DNA of 64,000 nucleotides, taken from assembly GCA_028023455.1 (NCBI GenBank), contig JAQFVV010012442.1:374001-438000 (forward strand). The letters are read 5' to 3'. How positions within the stretch are numbered: the first letter of the stretch is position 1; each line of letters begins with the position of its first letter. Below the pieces are notes generated by a model. The model saw nothing but the letters and a program-made list of their open reading frames with translations. It did no database searches and had not been told where the DNA came from. Position numbers and translations under genes: made by a program. Positions 14,760-29,000 of this stretch are shown piece after piece. This DNA is from Epiperipatus broadwayi (Eukaryota; Onychophora; Udeonychophora; Euonychophora; Peripatidae).

Positions 14760-16830
14760 TCCCATGGAGAGGATCATTTGTCTTGGGTGCATTTTCACTT
14801 TTCCTTAGATGGTGAGACATTGTCCACTCCTACACTTATTCCCGAAAAATAGACATGGAAACCACCATTAGTATTGTCATGTTGTCTTGCTCTAAGGAGT
14901 GTATTTTAGTGATGTTGTCTCTCATGTTCTATTTGAAATATTAAACTTTCCACCATTGAAGGTGTAGACTATGGTATTTATAGAATTTAAGGCAATGATA
15001 GCTAGTTATTGAGGTAGTCATCTCCTCAGGTACATTGGTTGATTATAAGAATATCCATATTGGGATACTATGCTTTGCTGGTAATATATAAGTAAACCCA
15101 CATGATTTAATAATTTAATTGCTTGGTTAAGGCAATATGTGATGGAAATACACAGACACAATGCTGTTTTATATGAGTCATATGGAGAAATTCGCGGAAG
15201 GGATTGTAAGACTCTTTTAAATTAAAAAAAAATAATATTATTATGTGGACAGTAAATAACATAATATTAGGGTATGTATGACTTCTGATAAATGCTTTTT
15301 ATTTACCATTTAGTTTTTCAAGATTAACATAGTGCTAGGCAATAATCAGTTGTGGTATGATGATAACAGTTATCATCATCCTATTAACCATCTAATTTTA
15401 TAAAAGCAATAGGTTATATTGAATTTAATCTTCTTATTTTATTAATAATTGCTTGACTATAAAATATATAAGAAAATTTTAATCAGCTTATGGTGCTAGC
15501 TAGACAACAATTATAGTTATTATTTATCAGTTGCATTAAATGTTTGTTTAATGCCCTGTTTTAGCTAGCATAAATTGTGATGTTTCATATAAATATTCTA
15601 ACAAGTAATCATAATAATTTATGGTTCTGAATTTTATTTTGCAATTATAAAACTAAGCAACCAAGAAGGGAATAATCTTGGCATAAAGTTGATTTATAAT
15701 TATTGACTCATCAGAATCAAATGTAAAAGTACATCCAGTAACATGATGTCCATGATGTCATTGTATTAGTGTGCTTTGTAAATAATTATGTATAATGTTT
15801 AGCTTTCATAAATGTATTTTTTGTACATTATTAAAATTTGGTTTTTGAGTATTTTATTTTTTGTATGAAATTATTTTCTTTGGTTCCACAAATCCGTAAA
15901 GTAAAAAAAAAAAAAAAACAACAACTATATTTTCAAATGGGATAATTATTATTATTGTGATCCAAAATCATTAATACTTGATAAGAAATGTAATATAATG
16001 ATTTATTTTCCAATTAATAATTTTAAAATTAATAATTATTCATTTAAGCATTGCAATCGATGTATCCAACGATAATTCACACTGCCCATTATTTACCTAT
16101 TATCAGAATTTAAACATTGTAAATTGAGTATTTTATCTGTGTTGTTTAGGATAAGAGATGGAAATGAAATGTACCCTTTTTATTTGAATATCATTCTAGT
16201 TAAAGAGCTATAAATAATCTAAATTTTATTATTTCAGACATTAGTTGATTAAAGTAAGCACTTAAGTTTGGTATTCTAAGTTATTATTATTATGATCTTA
16301 CTAAGATATTTTAGCTTTTTAGAAAGTAAATATTTTTTAAAGCTTTCTAGGATGCCAGTCATTTACTTTGCAACACTATATCACAGTTTATTTGTTAAAA
16401 TACTAGAAAAAAACCCTGATATATTATTTTACTTATTTAATTGATTACTTTAGTGTTGAAATAAAAAGGTTCATTATTATTTGTCATGCCATTGGAATAA
16501 AAGATCTACTTATTCACTCTACAAGATGTTATGGAAATCAAATCATATCAGTGGAAACTATTAAATTATATAAGAGATTTTTATAGACATATGAGTTTAT
16601 TAAGGAATATGTTTTTGAAAGTGCAAATATTTATAGCTCAGAGAATGTGTTTAGAATGAAGAGATAGATTTACTTTATTCTAAATTATTGGTTAGGGAAT
16701 GATTGGAGATTTCTCTTTCCCAAAATTATATGTTTTATTTTATCAAAGTTAAGTTTTTCCTTTACCTTAACTGTATATCTCTGTAGCTAATTATTTCATA
16801 TCTAACCGATCACTGAGCTTAGTCCATGTT
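14760..16830 (+). repeat. Diverged dispersed repeat 'D', copy 2
   Basis: Same-order match to 6420-8275. The strongest segment is 16619-16830 (TTATAGCTCAGAGAATGTGT through ATCACTGAGCTTAGTCCATG). Supporting anchors are TTCCACCATTGAAGGTG at about 14950 and CACTGCCCATTATTT at about 16079. Non-coding. A small perfect palindrome (ATGATGATAAC/GTTATCATCAT) lies near 15357-15379. Confidence 0.5.
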
Positions 16831-16962
16831 ATAATCCTTATTTTCATATGTAAGAATTTTAACCCAGACTTATTATTGTTTAAAATATATCTTGTCCAGA
16901 CAATTAGAATGTGTTAAATGACATGTGATCGATGGTTAATCATTATCATAATTATTCTATTA

Positions 16963-17098
<136 letters not shown>

Positions 17099-17698
17099 TA
17101 CCCTTACCATTGAACAATATCATAGAAATAAGTAAATAAAATAATGCTATGGCTAAAACTTTCAATCTTAATAAAGTAGAAACGAGTATTCATAATATCT
17201 TACAATAATTTTACCACTAGAGTAGCTCAAATTAATAATAAAGAATATATGGTTCGATTTTAAATAAAAAAATAATAAATAAAATAATAGCAACAATCAT
17301 GAGACATTTGGGGAAAGGTAAAGTAGTAGTATTACACTGATCATATATTCCAAAGGATACAATCTCTTTGGCTATAGAACACTATTCATCCCCCTTTTTA
17401 TTTCAAACAATAATATAATTTACAGCATGCTTACGACTTTAAATATTATAAATAATCTAATATAATATAGATCAATAAATTATAAACTCTGATTTTACCA
17501 AATATAATTAGTTCAGGTTCTGTAAATAACATCATCAATTAATTTATATCCTGTAGCCAAATATAATGAGGCATTTTGCATCATTCTTAACTACACCTAA
17601 ACAATAATAATAAAAGAAGCAAGATAAATAATATTACTACACTTATTCTAACTAACAATTGGTACTATATTTATTATTCAATAATCTAGTCTCCAATG

Positions 17699-17962
<264 letters not shown>

Positions 17963-18307
17963 GTTTTAACAAGGCTGTAAACCTTAGCAATGAGCGTCTG
18001 AAAAAATCGTCACTAGGGACCTCTGTAGGTCTTTAAAACACATGCTTACACTATGAAGAAAAAAGAGAATCCCAAGAGAATCCCTTCTTTACTTCGACCT
18101 ACTTTTATATATAAATAGGTGAAGCAGAAGTGTTTTGATCTAAGAGTGTGAATCTATTAAATACTTCACTAATTAAGTCCACAATTCTTATAATACATTA
18201 ATACTCGCGAAATCTTACGATTTACTACGAGTTAATGAAAAGATCTTATAGTAAGAAATATATTATGATAATTTAAAGTTGTAATTATAAATTGATTAAA
18301 CGCTCAC

Positions 18308-18308
<1 letters not shown>

Positions 18309-18361
<53 letters not shown>

Positions 18362-18419
18362 GATGATGATGGTGGTGGTTGGTGAGGTAATATATGATGA
18401 TGATAATAATAATAATAAT
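18309..18419. repeat. (AAT)n arrays at the edge of repeat R copy 1
   Basis: A first AAT run (to about 18358), a GATGATGGTGG-like interruption, then a short second AAT run (18402-18419) that abuts repeat R. Confidence 0.9.
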
Positions 18420-20515
18420 CCAATTCTATTATTTATCATGTGGAATGTTAAAAGTATGGCATAATATGAATAAAATGTAGCAATAAGAAATATACTTAAT
18501 TATATGGCAGTACTTGAATTTTATAAATTATGACTAAAATAATATTGTACTACGTAATACTTTACAGCATATTATGAGTAATAATTGACATCATTAAATA
18601 AATTATTAATAATTATAATGTGAAAAATTATTATATGTGTTTAATTTCAACTTCTGTGTATCAAATCTCGTGGAAGTGAATAGATCAATGACAACACAGA
18701 CAACAAGTTTTATAGAACAACTTTAATACATTAAAGATCAGCCTTTCAAACTATTGTGCATGCATGTCAATAATAAATGAATACTTTCATTTCCAACACA
18801 AGATCTTGTGTTGGGAATGAAAGTATTCATTTATTATTAACACTCGTAAAAAACGCATGCACAATAGCTTGAAAGGCTGATCTTTAAGGTATTATAATCT
18901 ATAAACATAGCGCTATATATATAAATGCTTATTTAGAACAACTTTAACAAATTTATTCTATTTTAACAAATCAACTATGTACAAAATATTTACAATCTTT
19001 AATGAAAAAAAAATTAACAAATATGATAGTAAAATTAAAACAAAATATACAAAATTAAATAAAAGAAAAGAATAGGTTACATATTTTCAATCTAAAAAAA
19101 ATATCAATGTATAAGCCTTCACTCTGGCTTATAAATTTTTACTTTGGAATACATATCATGTATAAATACTCAAATTTTATTATTTACTATAAAATATTAT
19201 ATTATATTTGTTATTAGTTTAATAAATATTAAAATATTACTTTACTTTCAGAAAATAGAAAAGAATAGTATACCTAGAATACTATTTTGTCAATCCAAAT
19301 ATGTTTTATATTTATTCTAAACTACTAAAATATAAAATCACAAAGACAGTGCTTTTCATGTATTAAAAATAATTTGCTTGGCACTATTGTACATTTTAAA
19401 ATATGTGTTTTATGTTCAAAACATAAAATATAAAAATAACATAAAATATAAGCATTCATAATCCACTTTACATTCCTCATTTTGATGTTTCTTAATAAAT
19501 TATGCATTATTTCTAAATATCATGGTTTATGAGAAATTGTAAAATATAAAAAATAATATATTTAAAATACTAGCAAGAGTCATGATTCCTTTATTATAAA
19601 AATATTATTAAATATATTAAAAATAATTATGATTCTTTTCTCATTTCACCATCAACATTAAATATTCAATATCATTTGCATTTCTATTTAATTCAAAACC
19701 TATCATTTCCTTTTTTAAAAAAAACAAATCATCATTCTAAGTTTATTGGTTATTCTTCATTCAAAATACCAGACTAAACAATGCATTACTAATGAAATTA
19801 ATATAGAGATACAATATATAAGACATGATGAAATGACTAGAGTAAAGACTCAATAGTATTAATAATTCAATAATCCACATAAAAAACAATGTGAAGAAAC
19901 ATGTACGATTTCATCTAAGACCGTAAGAAATAATGTCTAGTCTTTGTGTCAGCACATATAGATCCTTTAAAATACAAATATCAAAAACACTGTCCATGGA
20001 AATAAATACAATGATTGTAAAAGAAAAATCAAGGAGCCGTATTTTATTATCAGTGATAACAATGTCATCAATAGATGCGACACGTGTTTTTCTATTTTAA
20101 AAAAAATGGACAAATTAATTTGCATTCGCATTTGCATATTTTAACATTTGTTAACATGACAGCAATTTTTATAACTAATTTTGGTCATGAATATAATGGA
20201 AAACCTCGAAAGTACTAGGCCTAAATGAATTTGATTTAATTGTTTTTGGTTACTACTTACAGCTTATTCTTCATGGGTGAATCGCTTTTATATGCTATTA
20301 ACTATATTTGTATAACAACTATTTAGATATCATATAGGCTAATTTTTTTATCTTCTTCATATATCCTACCAATATAAACATACAGGGTTTCATTTTTTAT
20401 ACTCCTCGAATACTACCATCTAAAAATTGCAGATAGATTTAAACAATGAACCTAGTAAAATGAACTAGGGAATTTCCCAATAATAAACAAATTAACACAT
20501 TAATTTATGCAACCA
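18420..20515. repeat. Dispersed repeat 'R', copy 1
   Basis: Collinear with 35808-37430. Shared landmarks are the ATGTGGAATG start, GCAATAAGAAATATACTTAA, CAACACAGACAACAAGTTTTA, TTACTTTGGAATACATATCA, CACTGTCCATGGAAATAAAT and AATAATAAACAAATTAACAC. Both copies begin right at an (AAT)n array. Copy 1 carries an extra fold-back insertion and about 280 bp more near 20030-20300 that is absent from copy 2. No coding capacity was found; the family is unknown. Confidence 0.85.
18727..18933. mobile_element. 207-bp fold-back insertion flanked by 14-bp target duplications
   Basis: TAGAACAACTTTAA occurs at 18713-18726 and again at 18934-18947; repeat R copy 2 has only one version of this site near 36105. 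The insert folds almost completely. The inner arms span 18769-18838 around the AGATCT centre (35 bp each with one mismatch). The outer arms, 18731-18763 and about 18855-18887, pair over 33 bp with one mismatch. A short unpaired tail follows to 18933. It has no ORF. The empty site in copy 2 makes insertion by transposition very likely. The 14-bp duplication is longer than usual for TA or 8-bp MITEs and resembles target-primed insertion. Confidence 0.85.
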
Positions 20516-20547
20516 TATATATATATATATATATGTATGTTTATATA

Positions 20548-20585
<38 letters not shown>

Positions 20586-20590
20586 TATAT
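20515..20590. repeat. Interrupted (AT)n microsatellite
   Basis: AT repeats interrupted by GTATGTTT and TATTT. They lie between repeat R and the Penelope-like element. Confidence 0.9.
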
Positions 20591-20684
20591 AAACTTTACA
20601 AGCATAAAGCTAAACTAGTCAATATAAAATCAAAACTACCCCAAATCCAAAATTAAACTAGACCAGCATAAAAATTATATTAAA

Positions 20685-20729
20685 ACACAACCTTAAGGTT
20701 TCACTGCTACAAGCAGACTTCTCAAGTGT
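20685..20729 (-). ncRNA. Hammerhead-ribozyme-like motif of the PLE, partly decayed
   Basis: On the minus strand, helix I ACAC/GUGU (20726-20729 with 20685-20688) encloses a degraded core (UUGAGA where CUGAUGA is expected). Then come a helix II CUGC/GCAG with a short loop, a GAAA box (20699-20702), a palindromic helix III ACCUUAAGGU (20690-20699), and a U at the expected cleavage position. PLEs are known to carry type I hammerhead motifs in their terminal repeats. The core deviates from consensus, so it is probably inactive. Confidence 0.6.
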
Positions 20730-20763
20730 AAAGAACTACAAAAACTACACAATATATATAATA

Positions 20764-21237
20764 TTAAAAACTACCCACAAATCCATTCACTTCCCATCCA
20801 CCTTTAATATTAAAAGAACTCTTAAACAAGTTACTTGCTACAAAATAATAAATTTTCAATAATAAAGACTCTTTAATTATTCTTTTGATTTCATTTCTCT
20901 CAAAGAAGAAAACCTTAGCTTCATCAAAATCAATAGTGTGGCCTGTATCTTTTTCATGGACATACAAAGCAGAACTAAGATATCTATTTTTAACTCTACT
21001 TTTATGAATCTTTATTCTTTCATTTAAACTCAAACGAATCTGACCTAAGTAAACCTTCTTACTAAATAAACAAGGAATAAAATATACTACACCAGGAATA
21101 GTCTTTCTATCAAAAACTTCTTTTGTATTATTTAATACATTATTCAATGTAACACCCCTTTTCCAAGCAATTTTCTTATTTCCAAACATTTTACTATTTC
21201 TACACACAATTTTATAAGAAGACAATTTAAATGGCAA
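20764..21237 (-). pseudogene. PLE GIY-YIG endonuclease domain (C-terminal part of the polyprotein)
   Basis: An open frame of 157 codons. Residues about 46-80 contain GVVYFIPC then KKVYLGQIRLSLNERIKIHK, matching the GIY-YIG pattern and the following basic helix. A conserved HEKDTGHTIDF block follows, as in the linker before the catalytic Glu region of PLE nucleases. The upstream CCRNSK-like part belongs to the RT-EN linker. The enzyme would nick target DNA for target-primed reverse transcription. The first methionine is internal to the original polyprotein; the frame is separated from the RT by stops. Confidence 0.85.
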
Positions 21238-22700
21238 AGAAATAAAATCATGTTTTTTTTAACCTTTACATCCTTACAAATATTACTTTTAAATAAAATA
21301 CTTTTAACAAATTTATCAGACTATCCAACACTCAAGTAATCTTTATAAAATTGATATTTCTGAAACAAAGCTACCCCACTGGAATTATTTAATTTAATAT
21401 TCCTATGACAATAATTCCTTAAAGCAGCTACTTTACAAAATACAGATGATAGCTATCAGATCTTAATTCTCTACTTTTAAATAATGACTGCAAAGTAAAC
21501 AATTAGTTTCTACATTTCTAATCACCAAAAGATCTAAAAAAATTAACTTACCAAAATCTAACCCCCCCCCATCCTTCTATCACAAATTTTATAGAAGGAT
21601 CAAACAATTAAACTCATTTACAAATTCCTTCAATTTATTATTTTCAACTACAAATAAACAATCATCAACATATCTCAAAAATCATTTTACATATAATCAA
21701 TTCTTTTTAATAATAATTTCCTTTTCCATATAACTAATATAAACTGAACATACTAAAGTAGAAATAATATAACCTATTATCCACCCTTCCTTAATCTTAT
21801 AAAAATTACCTTTATAAGTAAAATACATAGAATCTTCCAATAACAAAAGCAAATCTTTAAGTACCTTAATTTTATTTTTTGATAAAGAACTTTTTTTAAT
21901 CAATAAAGACAAAAGAACATCAATACTGGTTAACCTATTAACAGACTGATACATATTTTCAATATCTAAACTTCCAAATACCTGATTACTTTCCATTTTA
22001 AAATTATTAATGTTATCAAAAGCCTCAAAAGAAGAAGAAACTGTGTACTGACCAAAATCAACAAATTGTTTTAAAAAATTATTCAAGAATCTAGAAATAT
22101 CCTCTACAACACTACCTGTAAAATCAAAAATAAATCTTAAAGGAAAACCATCTTTATGAGTTTTAATATTCACAAACATCTTAGCTGATGTAAAATCATT
22201 AGGATAACATTTTAAATAATCTACTCTATTACAAATTTTTAAATTAACCATTTTCTTTATAATATCTATCAATTTTCTTTTAATCAACTTACCTGGATCT
22301 CTATCTAACAACATATATTTACCATTATTTAATTCTCTATCCATTTTCTCTTTGAATTCATCTCCTTTCAAAATATCAAACCTACCAGCTTTGTCTTCAT
22401 GAGAAATGATTACATCTTTAGCAATTAATCTATTCTTTAGATGTTTAATCTCAGCAGGATTAATAACATTTTTTTTCTTTCATTTTTAAACTTTTATTCA
22501 AAATCGATTGAATACCAACTTTCTGCTCATCACTCAAATTACTAGATTAAATAGACAAAATTGTATCAAAAACTATATTTTTTGAATGAAATGGAACAAA
22601 ATTAGGGCCTTTACCAAGAATATCTACTTCTCTATCATTTAACTTCAAATCAGAAAGATTAACAACTCTACTCTCAGAAACATTATTCTCATACTCTTTA
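21238..22700 (-). pseudogene. PLE reverse transcriptase, broken
   Basis: The longest intact piece (22371-21697, 224 codons) contains PLE RT blocks: SAKMFVNIKTHKDGFPLRF, DIENMYQSV (motif A region) and GWIIGYIISTLVCSVYI (motif B region). A frame change then leads to FLRYVDDCLFVVENNKL, with the catalytic YVDD at 21661-21672. Upstream, beyond 22380, the reading frame recovers EDKAGRFDILK and the N-terminal KGPNFVPF motif in other frames. Several stops and indels make it non-functional. Order and motifs match Penelope-like RTs, which are related to telomerase RT (family knowledge). Confidence 0.88.
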
Positions 22701-22815
22701 TCACTACAATAAATTTATTAACTTTCCCAAACAACCACTTTAATTTTCTTTCATATTTTTTACAATAGAAATTTCACCTATTCTGTCTAAATTGTCTCAT
22801 AAAAAAATTTAAAAA

Positions 22816-23083
<268 letters not shown>

Positions 23084-23367
23084 AGAGTGTGGTCCTGCTG
23101 TCAGTAAGTAGGAACAAACTTACAAAAGCTCGTTAATGTACTTCATTAAAGGCAAACAGAATCTAATTATTAGTTTAAAAATTTTATAATTTTGAAAATT
23201 ATAATTGATTTCCGGATTATAAGCTGTTTCGCTTTTGGCAGCCATCTTTGCAACTGGTCTTATAAAAAGCATCCCTTAGTGATTCAGTTTCAAGAAGACA
23301 GGGACAATTGTCCCCTTACCTTTACGTTTTTTTATTCAAGGTAAGTCAGTTTTAATCATTATATATT

Positions 23368-26011
23368 ATGGAAAGTGATAATATAATCGATCTCTCAAAT
23401 TAATGTTAGCCCCAATATCAGCATTCAATCTAGCAATGCAGTCATCGGTCGTAAATATTATAGCCTTAGATCTAATCTAAATGCAACTAAACTAACTTCT
23501 ACAACAAATAAAAACCCACAAACCAATAAATCAAATGAAAACATCATCGCAAATATCAACAAAAGTTTAGAAAATATTCCACTTACCCCTAATATAAACA
23601 ATATCATAAATATCTCATCAAGTGAAACTATTGAAATCCTTAAAAATACAAGCAAAAACCAATCATCTCCTCTCCAAAGACTTTATGCACCCTCAGAAGA
23701 ATCTAATGAGCAATTTTCTTTGCCCAATAATACCCTGAATACCACATCTGAAAATAATAGACAAAATTACTAACAAGCCTGATTTCGGCGAATTTTTTAA
23801 AGTAAAAACTTTTCCACCAGAAGTCGACAAAACCAGTGCTGTCACATTACAGTTTGTCAACAGTAACTTTAAAAATCAAAAAGAAAAAATAAATTTTAAA
23901 ACTAATAAATCTCATTCCAAAACAAACAAAGATTATAGCACAGAACAATCCATTGCTACATCAGCCAACTTACAATCTAAACCAATTTCCTCAATTCCAA
24001 TATTGAAAAATTTTTCTATGTACACAAATATAAGTAAGGTCTAAAAATTCTGAGAGCATCTCTGAAAATATTAAGGCCGATAATTTTAATAAACTATATT
24101 TGAATATCTCAGAATTAGACATAGAACAAGAATCAAATACTCTGGAAAATGTCTCATTTAATATAAACGATCTTAATGATGACATGTACCTAAAAATAAA
24201 TAACGATTTCAACAAAACGATTCCCAACACTCTGTATAAATCGTTTACAAACTACTACAGCGATAAGTCATTAATCTTAGCCATAAAAAATCAACAATGT
24301 GCATTATATAAGTTTTCTCTAGACCAACTATACAGTCTAAACAATCAAAATCAATTAGGCAGAGGCATTCACATGATCCTTAATCATCCCAATGACCACT
24401 ATGTTATCGTTGAGTTTAAAACGTGGGCGGACCATATGAACTTTAAAAATAACTACAGATCTTTAGGAAATTATATACTATGCTCCATAGATATGAACCA
24501 TCCAGTTACACTATCTAGCAAAATTCAAAACTGCCTTGCCCACTTGAAAGAACAAGAACTACAAGACATCCTTATTAATTATGGTTCAGTTAGCAAATTT
24601 AAACACCTATTAAACTCTCACTTCGAAGATCAAATCCTGTCCAATACAGTTATCTTCACACTTACATTAAAGAAAAACATTATACCCACTGACATAACCA
24701 CCATTATTACTGCAAGAGACTCTCCTATGGTTTTGACCTTCAGGAAAGTACAGCCACAATGTTTCTTCTGCCTTCAAAGAACACACCTCATTAAAGATTG
24801 TGCAGCAAGAATATGCACACACTGTGGTATTAAAAAGAATAGAGTTCACAGATGTCATGGTAGACCTATTAATATGGTTATCAAATCTTTAAATAGACAA
24901 TCACCTCATGGGACTAATTCAAACAGCAACCTCACAAACCCAGACAATCTGATTCAAATAAATCCTCCAACAAACCCTTTCACATCCAAACCTATCTTTC
25001 AAAATGAAAATATTCAAGAAAGAACAAACGCCAACATCTACACTAATAGTAGTGAATCAGAGAACCAAGCAATAACATATACTACTACTAAACCAATCTC
25101 TCAAACCAATAATACTCAAGATCATACATATGAAACATATTATACTAATCGCTGAGAAACAATGCTAGGTCAAACTTTTTCTACAAAAGAAGACAATATG
25201 ACCAAACCATCTAACAAAAGCAAGGAAATCCCAGGCAATGAAGAAAATACACTTAAAATATTTCAAAACAATTCATCTATAACAACTCCCATCCAGCTCA
25301 AAACCATTGATACATCATCATTCGGGCCAGCTAAGTCTAACAAACCTAAACAAAGTGATCTACAAACTGTCCTCAATTATTCAATGCCTGCAATTATTAA
25401 CCATCCAGATGAAAAAAACTTATCAAACACTCAACCCAAAAGTCAGCATAATTAATGTTTCACAACAGCTACAGCAAACCAAAAATGACTCAGGTCTAAA
25501 ATTTAAACCAAATTCTTATAACAATAAAAAACACTTTCATCAAAGAATAAAAAAAAGTAAACAACACTATTAAACTTAAAAACCTCCAAAAAACTGACAC
25601 AACAAATATCCAAAATACAAATAAGAAAATTAAAAGAAAATCAATTCGCTCAGATAAATCAAGCTCGGATGATGACAGCTCCCATCAGATACATTATTCA
25701 CCACCACCCTCTAGCAAAAAAATTTCAGATATATCCAGCAGAAAGCTTCTCAAATCCATAGAAAAAAGAGGCAAACCATGGATCCTATAACCATCGATAC
25801 CATTAATCCATCTGACAAATCTCAGACAGATTACACTACTTCAACAGACACCGAAGACTTCATGGATGTGTTTCCTCAACCAACAAATATATCACCAATC
25901 CATCCACAAGTTCAATCACAAGACTCTGATTGCCAAACAATGTCAGAACTCATTAACATGGAGATGTCCCACATTGACTTGGTACACTTTGCTGAGGATG
26001 GTTTGGATTAA
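23368..26011 (+). pseudogene. LINE A ORF1 (RNA-binding, CCHC)
   Basis: Starts at ATG 23368 after the leader. An Asn/Ser-rich N-terminus is readable across frameshifts to about 24090. The main open part (24100-25155) contains a region homologous to ORF1 of LINEs B and C, beginning IPNTLYKSFTNYYSDKSL, which may be an RRM-like fold. A CX2CX4HX4C knuckle (CFFCLQRTHLIKDC, 24760-24801) and a second incomplete knuckle (CTHCGIKKNRVHRC) follow. A long Asn/Thr/Ser-rich tail is spread over three frames to 26011. ORF1 proteins of this type bind element RNA (family knowledge). There are at least four frame breaks. Confidence 0.8.
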
Positions 26012-26017
26012 TCTTAC

Positions 26018-29000
26018 ATGTTTTGCAAAATTGCTGGCATTAACATTTGTGGCATCAACTCAATTAATAGAGTTCTAGCTATTAAAAACTGGCTCTCACT
26101 CTGCTCCCCTCATATACTTCTTATGGGTGAAACTAAATATCACCATAAGACTGATCATAAAATACTATCTCTTCTTACAGCTCTCGGATTTACTAGATTT
26201 TCCATAGGCCATTCTGCTTCAGGTGGAGTCGGTATTCTTCTCAACAAGTCAACACCACCAAACAGTTTTACAATTCTATTCCTAGAGGCCAATATTATTA
26301 TCATAGAAATAGACTATTTGGGTTATCCGATCATCATAGCTTATATATATACAGCCAAAGACATCTCTCAATATCTAAAAATCATCCATCAATGCTAACA
26401 GAGCCTCCCCTACTATTCTTCTGGGAGACTTTAACACCACATACAATGTCTTCAACAAGATATTTTTGCATCTAATAAATTGCAGATTAATGTGTGGAGA
26501 GGGCTTCTTCCCTCCTGAAGCCTACTTTTTCTATACTAAAACTAAAAAGTCCCTGATTGATTTGGTTTACTACACCCCAAACCTCTATTTTAACCTTGAT
26601 GCAGCCTTGGCCCCTGTTGCTTTCTCTGATCATATGGCTCTAATCTTACAACTTACATCTATTTCAATCCCTACACCTATTAATGGACCTGGTAAAACCA
26701 TGCACATGATCACCCAATCAAATATGACCTAAGTGATAGTGTCTGAGGCATACATCCTTTTCCAGAAAATAAACATCCTTTCCCTTCCTGCTGAGGAGGG
26801 CAGGTTTTCCTTCAATGGAATACTACAGTCCATCTTAAATCACCACACCAGGAAAATCAAAGAACCTAATGGCCTTCTAAATTACCTAACAGACATTAAT
26901 ATACAACTTCAAGCATCACAGCAAAATTTCACAAATATAGAAAAATTATCTTTCTTAAAAATCTCTACAAAATCAAGCAAAAGTCCCTTGCAGTATATAT
27001 ATCCATCAGAAGAGTCAAATGTTTCTTAGCACAACAACACTGCTGGACAAAAGACTACCTCAGATGGGCACTGGGGTACAATAAAAACAAATCACTCCCT
27101 TATCCATTAATACTAATGGAACCAATCATATTGGCTTTCCAATGATGCAGCACATCAGCAAACAATTCTGCCAATTAATGCAAAAAGATGGAGCTCCTTT
27201 TATAAACAGCTAGTTGGATGCTGGTGACCCCGGCAAACATGGCATCACAGAAATCCAAATCAAAAAGAAGATAACATCTCTCCCTGACAGCGTTCATCCT
27301 GCCTTCATGGCATCCCAAATTTCCTTCTCAAACACCTAAGTCAATTCACTGTGCCAATTATTAAAAAAATGATTGATCACCTAGCCTCCGGCAACAGAAA
27401 CATAACAGATCTTTACCCAGTGGCACTCGTGCTTTTTATTAAGAAAGCAAAACCACTAAACGACATTAACAGTATCTGGCCAATTTCCATGACCCCATTG
27501 ATTATCAAGATAATTGAGTCAGTCATTAAAGATCAAATCCAAACTCAAATTCTTAGCCATATCTCATCAAACCAATACAGAAAAAAGGGATAATCAACAT
27601 CGCATGCTATGTCCAATGTAACTGCACTGTTCAATTACATCAGAGGACATTGTAAATCAAAACCTATTGCTGTCCAACTGGATGTTGCGGCAGCATTTGA
27701 TTCAGTCCAGATAAACATCCTCCTGGAGATTCTGTTGGAATGTGACATTCCAGCCAGGACTCTACAGATGGTCAGCAATCTGCTCAACAACAGAGAGATT
27801 TTTCTCTCTCTTGATGGCAAGATCACACCAGGCTTCAAGCCATACAAGTCGATCTCTCAAGGATCTCCACTCAGTGCCCTTTTCTTCACAGCATACATCA
27901 ACCCTCTTCTGATGGATATAGAAAAAAACCTCCCTGGAATTTTCCTTCCCTCTCTCAATAAAAACTTCAATGTATTTGCATATATAGATGACATCATGGT
28001 TGTGCTTCCCACCATTAAATATCTTCCCCATCTCATGAACATATTAAACAGAAATACAGTGAAACATGGCCTACAAATAAATTTTAACAAATCTTCCATC
28101 TGAAAGATAATGTCTGGTAAACAAATTAACTCTCCCTTTTCTGCAAAACCCCAAAGATACCTAGGTTTCCCAATCTACAAAACTCCAACTGCAATGGCAA
28201 GAGAGATTCAAGATGCAATCCTCCATTTAACTGAAGCCATCACCACTTCACTCTATAGAGTATACCTTTCATTATATGGAAAGGTTGGCCTCCTCGACAT
28301 GATCATAATGCCAAAAATCTCATATTATCTTCCATTCGTTAAATTGTCTAAACAGTTTCAAAATAAAATTAACCGATTATGCACCAAACTTCTGTGGAGA
28401 GGAAGGACAGTTGCTATTAGCTTGCAAGGTATCCAACAACCATGCAGGTTCAATGGACTGTCATTCCACTCAATTCAAGCAATCATTTTACAGAAAACCC
28501 ACAACACTCTACATAATCTGATCCTCTCCTGTGGATACTCTAACATTATTAAAAAAATTACACCGACAGATCATCCTCCACCCTCTTCCAGTTCATGGAT
28601 AGCACTCCTAATAGAACACCTACAACTTTATAAACCGATAATGTCCATTAACCTTAACCAAAAAATCACCTTATGGCAAGTATATAATATAATCAACTAT
28701 AATCAACAACCTATTAAAACCAGCCTAAAAGTAACCAACCAAAGACTCATTACACACTTCAAAAGATGGAGTCTGGAACCCAAATTCCTTGACTTCATCA
28801 TTAAAATAAATCTTAATGCGCTACCCACAAATTGGTTTCTTTATCACCAATGAGGTTTTACCAGCATTGTCCCTATATGTGGTCTGTGTGCTCATGAAGA
28901 TGAAACCATAGACCATATTAAACACCAGTGCCCAAGACTTAAAACTCTGAAAGATATAATTATAATCAATTCCAACTTAAGACCTGATATGATTTTCTCA

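Larger units (their letters stand above)
20591..22790 (-). mobile_element. Penelope-like retroelement (PLE), decayed
   Basis: Read on the minus strand, the order is: an N-terminal PLE motif (NLSDLKLNDREVDILGKGPNF, about 22650-22590), a reverse transcriptase with YVDD (21661-21672), a GIY-YIG endonuclease (21237-20764), and a 3' region with a hammerhead-like motif (20685-20729). This is the standard architecture of endonuclease-bearing PLEs (family knowledge). Stops and frameshifts occur throughout, so the copy is dead. Its 5' end runs into the AAT array at 22818. The AT microsatellite at 20515-20590 limits the 3' side. Confidence 0.9.
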
